Source of the DNA: Bostrychus sinensis | Lineage: Eukaryota; Chordata; Actinopteri; Gobiiformes; Eleotridae | Direction: 5' to 3' | NCBI GenBank assembly: GCA_020698575.1 | Contig: CM036243.1 | Coordinates: 22,332,403-22,396,402, forward strand | Length of the DNA stretch: 64,000 bases | In this document: in pieces, positions 12,058 through 23,202 of the stretch | How the letters are laid out: every line of letters starts with the position of its first letter | Numbering within the stretch: the first letter of the stretch is position 1 | Notes under the pieces: generated by a model | The model's database searches: none | Seen by the model: the letters and a program-made list of their open reading frames with translations, nothing else | What the model was told of the DNA's origin: nothing | Position numbers and translations under genes: made by a program

Positions 12058-12830
12058 TTTAATTTTTTCTATTGATCCTTCTGCAGGAACAGATCGCAGA
12101 GTTTCCTGGTGAAAAGAACAACCAAAGTATATGATTACTCAAAATGTTATGGGCTTGAAAGCAAAAACACACTGGTTGAATTGTAGGACATTCACTTACA
12201 AAGTGGTAAGATGTAGATGTCAGAATTGGAAGAGATTCCTGATCAATGTCTCGCTGTAGAATCTGTAATTTTGCCTGGAACAAATCATAAGCCAATAATT
12301 AAGAAAAAAAAATGTGTTGAGTGAAACATTATCACGTCATTAACGCTTTATAATATTCAATAGGAACCCAGTCCCCATACCATAAATATGCTAAAAAAAA
12401 TTCAGACCAGAATTATTTGTGCTAAAGACTTAACAATAACCGAGCAAGGTCTGTTAAAATATAAATTAAAACAGACTATACCCAATCAAAGGCGACTTTG
12501 CGGACTTTGGTCCCAGACGTTTCTCTAACAAAGATCACGTCTTCATGAGAATCCGTCTGAAATATGAAAGCAAACGCTGGTCATTACATTCAGTCGTACC
12601 ATGATACTAGGGACTGTTGTGTCTTCATGCTAGCTAGCCTAGAGCTACTGTAAAAAAAAAAAAAAAAAAAAAAAAAAGTATACGCTAAACTATCTAAAAC
12701 ACGCACATTGAAAAAATAAAACCATGTGCACAACATGTGCTACTGAACTTTTTTTTATAATTTAATATAAATACTGAGTTAAAAGAGCTTACTTTGAAAG
12801 TTTTGGTAATTCACGTGTTTGAGCGGTTGT
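12058..12830 (-). other. knop1 5' exons (probably UTR, possibly coding)
   Basis: Upstream of the knop1 ATG, candidate exons lie at about 12202-12276 (acceptor ttgttccag, donor gtaagt) and about 12482-12556 (acceptor tatttcag, donor gtatag). A first exon ends near 12794 at gtaagc. The inner two exons are open in the knop1 frame. The outermost exon has a TGA in that frame and no ATG, so I treat them as leader. An A26 tract lies at 12652-12677 in the first intron. Confidence 0.4.
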
Positions 12831-13495
12831 TTACTTGAACCGGAAAGAAAATTGCGCCCTTCCGGGTCGTGACGAAACAGGCGTTGTTTAGCTCCATGGC
12901 AACGAGCCTTTGCACGTGGAGTATAACAATGAATGTACATCCATGAGTAGAACACACAGCTTTTTGAGGGTGTGTAACAAAATTATCTTTTTAGTGTAAA
13001 TGTGCATTTTCCTTTTTATTAGTCTAATTAAATGTGACGCAACCTAATTTGGAGTCAATTGTGTAAAGTTTATCTTTACACCTTAAGTCCATAAACAAGG
13101 TGAGTTATTGTTTTACATTGCAGCACAAATTTAGTAAGACACATATCCAGGTATCTCAGAGGGTTATTATGTCATATACCTTGAGTTTCTTGATTTAAAT
13201 GTTTTAAACCCGCATTTAAATAACTGTCCAGTCAGTGCATTAAGTCGGTGGTGTAATGTTACCCTGGACAGCTGGATTGTCATGAAATTTATGAGTTCAC
13301 AAATTCACGAAATCCATCTTGTCAGGCTCCCGCTGATCCATTTGGTTCCGGACCTGTGGCGGCCGAGCCAATGATGTGGCAATACTGCCGTAAATGGGTG
13401 GGTTTAGGTTTGCTGACAATTTTAGCGATACTTGTAAACAACATGGCGACGCGGAAAAACGTAAAGTATGCTGCTCTACATTTACAAAACACCAA
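12831..13495. other. knop1 upstream / intergenic stretch
   Basis: A short GC-richer part at 12840-12920 probably belongs to the knop1 promoter. The rest is AT-rich. A segment at 13356-13490 is open on the plus strand, but I recognise no protein in it and it runs into the foldback element. Nothing else is supported. Confidence 0.3.
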
Positions 13496-13995
13496 GGGTG
13501 TTTCTCAAAGCCCTGGTACATTGCCTTGCCTTGCCTTGAAAGTGATTTCCTCCAAAGCCACTTCCTTCTAATCCAAGGCAAGTGTCCTCCCTTGGGCCAA
13601 ATAAACGGCAAATGGAACAGACTTCAGAGTGAATAAGGAGGTCATTACAGCCACACCTCCTGACGTGTTTTAGCTTTATTTATTCCTAGGAAATCTTTAC
13701 AAGTGTATTATATCAATACAATATTTTGTCTTTTATAAACAGAGAGGGTGTGTGTGTGGGGGGGGGTTCTTGTTTTTGGTGGTGGGGCAGCTGGGGGTTT
13801 CTTTTTGGGGGGGTATTTTTGGGGGGTGGGCAGCTGGGGGGGTATTTTTTCGGGTGAGGTCAACTGGGGGCTCTTTTTGGGGAAGCAGCTGGGGGGGGGG
13901 GGGGGGGGGGGGCTAATAAAGGGTGGAAGTGGATGCCTTCCTGTGATGTAATTAAGGCAAGGAAAGGCAAGGTACCTGGGCCTTGCGAAACACCC
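13496..13995. mobile_element. Foldback / MITE-like element with about 42-bp inverted ends and G-rich core
   Basis: The left end, starting GGGTGTTTCTCAAAGCCC and continuing through TTGCCTTGCCTTGCCTT to about 13537, is repeated inverted at about 13954-13995 (aaggcaaggaaaggcaagg ... gcgaaacaccc). About 36 of 42 bases match. The core (13745-13912) is very G-rich, with runs such as gggggggtattttt and a G22 tract at 13891-13912. There is no transposase and no clean target duplication. The family is not recognised. Confidence 0.6.
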
Positions 13996-14430
13996 ACCGT
14001 CTTGGGTCGGAAACTCATGCGGAAGTGTTAGATTCCGAGTTCCCGAGTTGACTTCACAATCATAGGGACTCCCTCTGTGAGAGGTAAACAGTGTGGTTAC
14101 TAATGAGGAAATATTCTTTGAATGTTCATTTATCAGTAAATGACTGAAGTAGAAATATAAACATCCCCTGATATAACTCAGCGCCACACCAAATAGTTTT
14201 ATCAAGGTATTTCTTTGTTTCCTATCAAACAACATGAAAATGCAAATATGGTTTTGTTGTTATTGTGCTGATCCACGTGTGTTTTCCGAGCTGAACTCAT
14301 AGACGTTTTCGGAAGTCTGCTTTTTTAGTTGGGACTTCCGAGATTCCGATGTATTTTGAACACAGCATTGGACCATTCCAGTAATGACGCATGAATGACG
14401 TTCTTCACCTGTGTGAAGTTGGCCTCCCGA

Positions 14431-14888
14431 CATGGTTGAAAATTAACAAAACTATGTCAATTCGTTTGTGCATCGTTTGTGCACACAAAATGAGAATTTG
14501 TGCACAATTTTTTTTTTAGATAATAAACATTATTTTTTTCAGGCCAGCCCCCCCACTCAGCCCGCCCATAACGTCCAAATCACTCCAAAGAGGTGTCATT
14601 CGTTTGTGCATTGTTTGTGCACGTTTGTGCACGCAAAATTAACGTTTGTGCATCATTGCTTTTTTAAGATAATAAACATTCTTTTTTTCAGGCCAACCCC
14701 CCCACTCAGCCCCCCCATATCGTCCAAATCACTCCAAAATGGTGTCATTCATTTGTGCATTGTTTGTGTTCCCTGAAAAAAAAAAAGAATGTTTATTATC
14801 TAAAAAAACAATTGTGCACAAATTCTCATTTTGTGTGCACAAACCATGCACAAACGAATTGACATAGTTTTGTTCATTTTCAATCATG
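14431..14888. mobile_element. Foldback element with about 118-bp inverted ends and internal direct repeats
   Basis: The segment from 14431 (catggttgaaaatt) to about 14548 is repeated inverted at 14770-14888, ending attttcaatcatg. Inside, a unit of roughly 145 bases beginning 'gtgtcattcgtttgtgcat' is repeated directly (about 14455, 14597 and a partial at 14741). It contains multiple tttgtgca(c) motifs and a Cys/Pro-poor C-rich block (cagcccccccat). There is no ORF of interest. Confidence 0.6.
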
Positions 14889-16055
14889 TGGGGGACGGGG
14901 GCAAAGAACTTTCTCAGTAAAAAGTGAATAAACTCCATTATCAACACTCGTAACAACACCACTGACTTGCGCTCACCTTTCGGAAGAAGAGAACAGACAG
15001 CAGCAGTAGTTTTGAAGCCTCTCTCATCTGTCTGCTCCCCGTATGCCGCTTTTTCTAAAACGTGACAGAAGACCGCGTCTCACGAACGAGACTCAAAGCA
15101 GAATCAGAATAGGACAGATAATTCATGCCGCTGGTCATTTCTGTTACTAATTGTTCTGTGTAACATTGAAATGTAAAGGCTGTGTAACATTGAAATGTAA
15201 AATCTTGTATGCTAATTATAGACGCTAATTGCAACCTTAGATTGAACGGCTGAACGTTGACACACTTGCTAATGTTATTAAACTAGGCTCTGATATTACT
15301 CACATGAAGTCGAGCGGTTGTCAGTTGCCAAAACCTGTCTTGATTATTTCTAATTTGCGATGTTTTGTGGCTAGCGCTGATTGCTTCATTATAAATGTAT
15401 TATTGTCTTTTCTAACTTCCGGTACCAGTCTTTGGAACGCAGACGTTCTCTTTACAAACACAAGAAGGTTCTATATCAATCTGGCTTTTGCCAGGACAAG
15501 TTTAGCGTCACCTGGCATTAGATTTAAGTGGCACTTGTGTTAGAAAATCTATTTTACAATTCAATAAACATTTTACTATGTCAGCTGGACTGGACAAGAG
15601 GCCCATATGGTTCAGATATGGCAAGGTTATCAATTTGTTTCCATGTGAATTGTGCAGTCCCAGCTCCCTTCTCGTCTTTGAATCTAAAAGGCATATAAAA
15701 AACACTTTTATTTGATGACTTATACCTTTTATTAAATAGCATCAAAGTTTGCACAGTACATACACCAAAACAGACATAGATGTAAACCATAACTTGACTG
15801 GTTTGTGCTCTCAAAAATATTGCCTGCAACTTTAAAAGTTTTTAATGGTTTGACAATGACATTTCAATGTATGCTTTGAAGTACCACCAGGTCAAAAGGC
15901 AGTTTAGGACTAATCAAGAGCAAATGTCTATATGATGTATAAATCACGCTGTGCAAAACACATTGTAAAATTCATGTAAAGCTGCCATATAACAGTAACA
16001 ATAGAAAATATTTAGGCTTTACACTTTGCTATAAAGCATTGTCACATATGGAAGT

Positions 16056-16554
16056 GCTGAACTGCCACAGTGAAAGAAACAATATTGGTAGTGTTTCTCG
16101 TTAACATGAGAAAGTTATGTGGTATAATGAGCTCTTTTTCTCATTCAAACTTGATAATATTACATAAAAATATGTTTTTTTTTTTTTTTTCGTTATAACG
16201 TGACAACTTTCTCGTTCAAACGTGATAATATTACATTAAAACAAGATCATTTTCTTGTTGTAACGTAATAACTTTCTTGTTAAAATGAGATCATGTTTTT
16301 CCTTGTTTGGTGGTGATACTGTTCATCTATATTACAGCTTCTTAAGAATGTAAACTGTCTCCATTCGTCTCCATCGTAGTCTGCGCTGCTCTGATTGACA
16401 AAGTGTAACATTTCATGAGGTATATGGGAAAACATGATCTCATTTTAACCAGTGACTGTATATAAAACGAGAACGTTATCATGTTATAACATGATATTAT
16501 CACGTATTAATGAGAAACGCTACCAATATTTTTCTTTTACTGTGGCAGTTTAGC
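16056..16554. mobile_element. Foldback / MITE-like element with about 45-bp inverted ends
   Basis: The left end aactgccacagtgaaag ... ggtagtgtttctcgttaa (16060-16104) is repeated inverted at 16507-16551 (ttaatgagaaacgctacc ... ctgtggcagttt), with about 40 of 45 bases matching. The interior is built from diverged copies of a short palindromic unit resembling ttctcgtt..aacgtgataatatt. It lies in the 3' flank of gprc5b. Confidence 0.6.
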
Positions 16555-17661
16555 CTTTTCGTAGTCACATACAAAATGCCTTTGTAATGTATATTGTCAA
16601 AGCACAGGAATGTGTACATACTGAAAGCAATAAAATGAAATGGAGGCTTACACTACAAAGTATTATTGGATTTGTTTAAAAGCAATAATTCACAGTTACA
16701 AATAAATGCAAAAATTATTGTATTTTAAATGACACAGATGCGATGTGCAGTTTAGCTGTAACTCACAGTGAAAAATGGTTGAATGCTAAAATCCTACATG
16801 AATTGGTGAATTCTGTAAAATCAGAGCGTAATTATTTACACAAGATGGCGCTGAGTGTAATGAAAAGTTGCCATAGTAAACTTTAGGCACTAGCCTTGTT
16901 AAAATCTTTGTAAGCTTAGTAAACATTTAAAATGTGTACATATTTCAGTACATATAACAAAATACTATGAAATACTGAAAATACAAATTGACTGATTACT
17001 TCACCCATTACATGCATTTTAGGTGACTGTTTCATAAAAAGCACTCACAAGGTTAGTAGATAAGGTGCAACATCCTATTCCACACTGTAATGTTCGCAGT
17101 GCACTAATAGATGGCTTCTTGCAATGTTTAAGTACCCATCTTTTTAATCATCATTCTCCAAGATCTTAATCTAATGTAGATGCTGTATTGCATCTATATT
17201 AACATTGTTAACTGGAGAGTTTTTTGTGTCTGTGTAAAAACCAAGGCTAGGTTTTGTAGGTGTGTGCACATAAATTTACAATAGCATCCAAACTTTGAGA
17301 TATAGCAACTTATAGCAGCAACTAAGACCCAAATGTAGCCTCTAAAGTGTACAGTAACCACACTGAACTTGGAGCTATTTAGACAAAATGTCTTTTTATC
17401 ACTACATTCAGTTATTCATAATGTTCCTCCCAGCCAAAACATAAAACACACTTTTAATACTCACATATTACTGATACATTTCCCCTATTAAAAAGTGTAT
17501 GCAGAACTATCTTCCCTGTTGCTTTCAGATTTTGTGATAAAGTAATTGATACAATGCCCAAAAGATATAAAATCCATTAAGTTGCCAAGCTTTTAGTATT
17601 GTCATGTCCTCAGTGCAGGGTTTCTCAGTCTTGGCAACATAAAATGTCAGGCTCGTTCCAG

Positions 17662-20471
17662 TTACCATAACCTTCGTCCTGTGTAGTTAATTGGAGCTGT
17701 AGGCATCTACAAGAAATAATACAATTGCCAATAGGAGTGATGCCATATCTGTTAGACATAAAAAGCTCATGTTTTAGGCCTTGTTACTTACCGTGCCACC
17801 ATTCATTACTAGAGCCATCTCAGTGGGCTGGTACACATGGCCTCTAAAGGCAATGCCAGGACGCATGCTTCCATGGCTGCTGTGGTATGTCCCACTGCGA
17901 AGACCTGGCATTAAAAAATAAAATAAAAAATAAAAAAACATTATCGATGTATCAGTTTTAGGGCTGCACAATATATTGCAAAATTATTGTTATCGCAATA
18001 TCTGCAAACGCAGTATCCGTATCGCAAGAATCTAAATATATCGCAATAACACTATGGTCTTCCATCTGACAGAGATTTACACTGAAGAATAATTTTCCAC
18101 CAGAGCCTTAAAAGAACATGTGTTGTGACTAAATAAAAATGTTTTAAAAGTCCAGTTTTAGTGGTAATTGAATTAATTTAGTCACAGCTTAGCTTTGTTT
18201 TATGCCTGGTTTAGTCTGTGTTAAGTTTTGATTTTGTCGCTGTTTTGACTTGTAAATACAGGAACTTTTGTGAAATGTAATGAATTTAACTTACTATGTT
18301 CGAAAAGTTCATTTCAAATATATTTTCAAATATCACAATAATGTTATCACAATTTTCAACATAGTTATCAAATATCGCATTTTCTCTCCATATTGTGCAG
18401 CCCTAATCAGTATTTACATTTATCAAGTTTGTTGTGATACAGGTATTATGTCTCTCAACATTGAAGTAACAATAAAGTTGTGATATGTTGTGCAGCTCTA
18501 ATAACAATGTACTAATCATTTCTCTTCATAGTCTAACACATTACTAGAATGATTGCAAAAACAGTGCACTGTTGCTTGTAAAACACACTGCAAAAGCTTG
18601 ATGCCTTCCCTACAGGTAGAAAGGGGCTTACTTCTGCTGTAGCAGAAGGCTACAGCAAGTACCACTGTACATTAGCTGCTCTTTGAAATGTTGTTAATAT
18701 CTGCTTTAATCTAGTTGCGTTCTCACCACAGCCTGTTCCTTTGTGTTTGTCCTAGATGCATTTGGCTTATTCCTCTGTCTGTACAAAGGGCCATCCAAAT
18801 GAAATGACTCATACAGTACATCGCTGCCTAAAATTCAGGAACTATAAATGGATTGCGGTGTCTATACGGTAACTAAAAGAAAGCTACAAATCTGTCGCAG
18901 TCTTGAATATTTTGGTTAATCACAATTTACAGTATACTTTATTTGTCTTGAGCTTTATAAGGTCTGCATCGCATCACAGTCACGAGAAGAAACATTGTAA
19001 CAAGGAAGACAATCATAGAAAATGGAATTGCTATTTATAAGAATAAGATTACCATAGTTTTTGTGATATATTTTAAAGACCATGATATATGCTTGTTTAT
19101 CTTATGCCAAAGCGAGGACATTTTATAACATCAGTGTTGCTCCTGACACCTTTCTTCAAGTCTACAGTATAAGAAGAAAAAGAATCAAGGCTGGGAGGTG
19201 TGTCCAGTTATAAGACAAATATCAGAGGTCTGTTTTCATCAGTTACTTAGCAACCCTGACATAATATACTGAAGCAAATTAAAGTCCACATAAATATCAA
19301 TGCAGCCTCAGGGGAAATTCATTTTGTGTTAAAATGTCTGTGGACAGATGTTCATAAACATCCACAAACACAAAAACCTACTTTCATTGTGCTCCTCCAT
19401 TGCAAAGGGTGGGTGAGAGTGTGTTGGTTCTTCCCCAAAATGTGAAGAAGGGTTGGTCTTACTGGTGTCATAGAAATCCTGTGTGGTTGACTCGAGAGGT
19501 GTCCTAAGGCTCAGGTGCACCTCTGGGATGGCGTGGAAAAGCAGTAAAATCCAGCCCTGGATCACAAGAGCCACTGCTAGAGCAGGTTCATCCAATACCC
19601 TCATGTCTTTACTCTCTCCTTTTCCTGATCTTTCTGCTTTTGCCTTAGCTTTGAGGGCCTGGCTGCCGTACAGATAAAAGCCCAGCCAGGCCACCCAGAG
19701 CAATGCAGAGGTTAGGCAGGACAGGAACAGCCACACAGCATTACATTTCCATCTCCGTTTTTCACTTTCTGACTCTCTGTCATCGTCACTGCCCCCTCCA
19801 TCTGCCCCCAGCTCCCCTCCACACAGGACCACCCCCAGAGAGAGGCCCATCGCTATGAGGAGCAAGCCCAGGGTGTAGCTGCATATCAGAGCAAAGTCCA
19901 AAGGTGGGTATTCACAAGCTGGGTGCCCTTCTCTTATCACAGTCAGCAGGACCCATTCGGCAGAAATAATGCCTTGAACCAGGGCCAGAGCCAGGCCCAG
20001 GGCTGCCAGTGTGCTGCCTGAGGGGCTTGTCCTGCCAGCTACCAGCCTCCGGAGCCTCACACCCTGTACCACCAAACTGGAGAAGCACAGAGCAAATAGG
20101 GGCCCCCAGAAGGCCCTGCGCACCACACACAGCCACTGGTTCTTCCCCACTAGAAAGGCCAGAGAGATGGTGAACAGCCCCAGTAGAGTGGCCAGGAGTA
20201 GGAGGAGAGGCCCCAGGCCTGAGCGGTGGGCTGGGTCTGATATCGAGCGCAGTTTGACCAGCATGAAGACAGAGACAACCAGAGAGGTGAGCCCCCCACT
20301 GCAGGCCACCGCCTCCAGAACCACACCCCATACAGCCTCCAGGTCACACAGCACTCTGTAGGGAGGGTCCACATCCACACTGCACCCCCGAGGAGGAGGA
20401 GGAGGGGAGGGCTGAGATGAAGCATAGCTCATCAGAGATAGCAGGCAGATGATGACAAAGCCAACGGCCAT
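17662..20471 (-). CDS. gprc5b: G protein-coupled receptor class C group 5 member B
   Basis: An orphan class C seven-helix receptor with a short ectodomain, at plasma membrane and vesicles. The exons 19382-20471, 17792-17904 and 17662-17706 join to 415 aa (human 403). Residues 1-20 are a signal peptide, then PPPPP and RGC, YRVLCDLEAVWG. Helices lie at about 46-73, 87-108, 119-139, 155-178, 191-216, 243-268 and 295-318. Family marks are FWGPLFALCFS, CEYPPLDF, FHAIPEVH, then AMEEHNES (human MDEHNA). The C-terminal tail has FRGHVYQPTEMALVMNGGT and a last exon MPTAPINYTGRRLW, which fits the human ending. Odd points are an acidic insertion of about 18 residues in intracellular loop 3 (219-240) and a basic one of about 14 in extracellular loop 3 (273-292). 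An upstream non-coding exon likely ends at 20932 (gtgagt). A hAT miniature sits in intron 2. Confidence 0.93.
17959..18405. mobile_element. hAT-type miniature element in gprc5b intron
   Basis: The ends are TAGGGCTGCACAATAT (17959) and ATATTGTGCAGCCCTA (ending 18405), a near-perfect inverted pair. The flanking 8-mers are ATCAGTTT and ATCAGTAT, matching in 7 of 8, as expected for a hAT target duplication. The interior has repeated atatcgcaata / tgttatcac motifs. There is no transposase. A partial related end (gttgtgcagctctaa) lies at 18488-18502. Confidence 0.75.
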
Positions 20472-22790
20472 CTTAGAAACAGAGAAGGAGAGTGAAAATC
20501 TGTGAAAGTGTTAAAAGCACAGGCAGCACTGGTACATACCGTTATGTTAACTGCTTCGGTTATATAATAATTACTGTAATGGTTCAGACAGCTCTATTAT
20601 TCTGCAGACATCTAACTCAGACACATTCAGAAACACTCACACTGGTGTCACAGATGAGAACTGCATTTAGCACTGGGCACTGGTTACCATGGGAACGGGA
20701 AACAGCGTGGGATGACTACAGCTAATACTGGCTTTTTAGAAGTCGTTTTTCAGTAGCCCAACACGTAATCACTGCACAACACTCATAATCCATACATCAT
20801 AGGAACCATATTTGATAAACACATTTACATCCTTTCATCTTAAAATATCATTCCAAACATTTTAAACAGGTTATATAAAAATGCACAAATATACATCAAG
20901 CTAGATGACTGTCAATACAGAATCTACTCACCTCATATAGAGTCTCTTGAATCCTGGTTAATTGGATCCTTTGCACAACACAACTAGGACCGTTTCCATT
21001 TTGTCTGAAAAAAACAATGTCTCTCCTCTCTGAAGTCAGCGCGCCTAGTGATTACAAGTACAAAAGGAACCACACTTTGTTAGACCACTGGCGTCCTGCT
21101 GCTTCTGTGACTTGTCCGGCTGCTCAAAGAGAAATCCACAATTATGATGCATGCCTTGACACTCCACACACCCACATAGTCAAATATATCTTCTGCCTCT
21201 CTCTCACTCCTTCTGTCCTCTTCTTTGTGGTCTTTCTTTCTACATGTCTCTGTGGCTCGCTCCCTTTCTCCCTGCTTCGCGCTCAATGTGCGGAGGTGTC
21301 AACAGAGATGCAGTTCACCCACATATGGGAGCACAAATTGATGGTGTACCTGTGTCACTGGGAGAACATAGGAAATGGCGTCTAAGCTTCAGTTCACAGC
21401 CAGTCCAGCATTACTCACTTGTTTGCACATATCTGTGTTATATCCTGCTGTCATGCTCCCACATCTTCCTCTTATTTCTTATGCATTTCTCTTGTGCATA
21501 GAGCTGCTGGAGGTGCAGATTCATCAATAAACAGCAAATAGTCTTCACAGAAGTCTGGTGTCAGTGCATCCTACCAAATGAAAATAGGATTTGCAGCAAT
21601 CTAAGCACAGGTGAGTTTAGTGACCACGTGGACAAGTGCAGAGTGTTACATAATAGCTTCAAAGACATGATTCAGCCAAGTGTCCGTTCAGTGCACTCTC
21701 GAGTGTAGATGGCTTCATGTGGGCTTCGACATGACAGCTATGAAACAAAGCCACTTTCCAAGCTAATTGAGACTGCCAGGATCAGTGAGTGAGAGATTGA
21801 TACTGACAGGAACCAGCAGGCTTAGGAGGTCAAACAGAGGGCAAGTGTAGGTTGTTGATATAATGTACAAGACCATTAAAAGATGCTTAAAATTGTACAT
21901 ATCTGTACCCTGTTGTGACTAATGAGTCTAGTTCAGGAAGTGAGTCCTCAAAATTCAAAACTTTTCCACAAAATCCAGATTGTGGTCATTATTCCTTTTT
22001 CTGACCTTTCTGGAGTGGAAGAACATACAAGCCTCACAAAACGGCTCATACTATAACATTTATGTATAATGTACCACCAATGATTTCTTTATTAATATGA
22101 ATAAGTAAAAGTAATCAGCAGATTTTCTTTGTTGAACATTTGGGTTAGCTGTAGTTGTCATGAAGGGATGAGTTGCTTTGTCATTGAAAGAGATGGGGAC
22201 AGAAGTGGGTGACAGGGCAGAGAAGTGCTGACTAACTAACTAACTCGGGGCATCAGTCTTAATCTGTTTAATCCAGTGGTCATTGTCCAACAAGACCTTG
22301 TTAAGTATCACTAATCCCATCTTCATCCCACCTTTTTCCTAGCAACCCTCCGAAAAAGCCTTTTTGGGGCTGCAAATCATTACATCTGTTGTCTGTCATG
22401 AAAAATACTAATAACCAATTTACAACACTAATTACACACTTTTTACACTGGCAGTTGAATGGAAACCAATCCAGTCATAGATAGCCTGGACAAACTTGCA
22501 TTTAGGTGTGCAGAAAGCTAAAAAGCAAAATAGTATGACACAAAATGTGCTTTAAAGTTGTAATCATGCCTTCAGATTAATGAATTAAATGAGGCTGAAT
22601 AAAATTCTGTTATTGGGTTATCTGCATTTAAAAGACACTACTGTAATGGTTAAAAAGCTGCAGGATGGGGCTAGACGTAATACCTGGTCCTGGATATGGA
22701 CCACATGTCCAGTAGATGGTGCTGTGTACAGTTTGCCATGCATTTAAAATTACACAGTCTGAAACTTCTAACTGTTAACTTTAAATGTAG
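20472..22790. promoter_or_regulatory. gprc5b 5' flank and intergenic spacer
   Basis: The minus-strand acceptor ttctaag directly precedes the gprc5b ATG. A likely non-coding first exon ends at 20932 with donor gtgagt, so the promoter is probably upstream of about 21100. The remaining DNA shows no gene or clear repeat to me. Confidence 0.35.
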
Positions 22791-23202
22791 AGCCTAAACT
22801 AAAATAATAGCCCCAAATTCACTTTTGTTAATATATTTATTGAGGAGAAGTGACAGTCCTGTGTAAATTTGCGGTAGCATTTGTAGTGCAAAAATACCCT
22901 GAAACGTTACATAGTGTAGTAACATACTGAATCTCTTAAAGAATTGTGAAAAGTGCACATGTGATGAGCATAATGAGAAGTAAAAATTCTTTACATTACA
23001 GTATGACAACCTAAAACATTTGCATTTCTACACACCTAAAAACACAGACACATATATATAGTTTTATATTTTACACTGGCATATGATAGTACAGTGTGTT
23101 GTATACTTGAGGCACCATCCAGTGGAAGAATGCCAAGCCCCATGTTTACAGAGAGAGACTTGGCTCATGTACATTTATTGATTTAGTCACAGCTATGTTG
23201 TG
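22791..23202 (-). other. 3' UTR of LITAF copy A
   Basis: This stretch resembles the sequence downstream of copy B (26700-26930): both contain aataatag(c/t)ccc, ttttgt and ataaatacatttatt-like blocks in the same order. That suggests it is the duplicated 3' part of the transcription unit. Confidence 0.4.

Noticed and set aside
11060..12112. Several plus-strand frames rich in Phe/Leu/Ser opposite knop1.
   Set aside because: They are the antisense of lysine codons in knop1, not independent genes.
13708..14235. 175-codon minus-strand frame rich in proline.
   Set aside because: It is the complement of the G-rich core and ends of the foldback element; low complexity, no domain.
20011..20361. Plus-strand frame of 116 codons opposite gprc5b exon 1.
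   Set aside because: Antisense shadow of a GC-rich coding exon with no features of its own.
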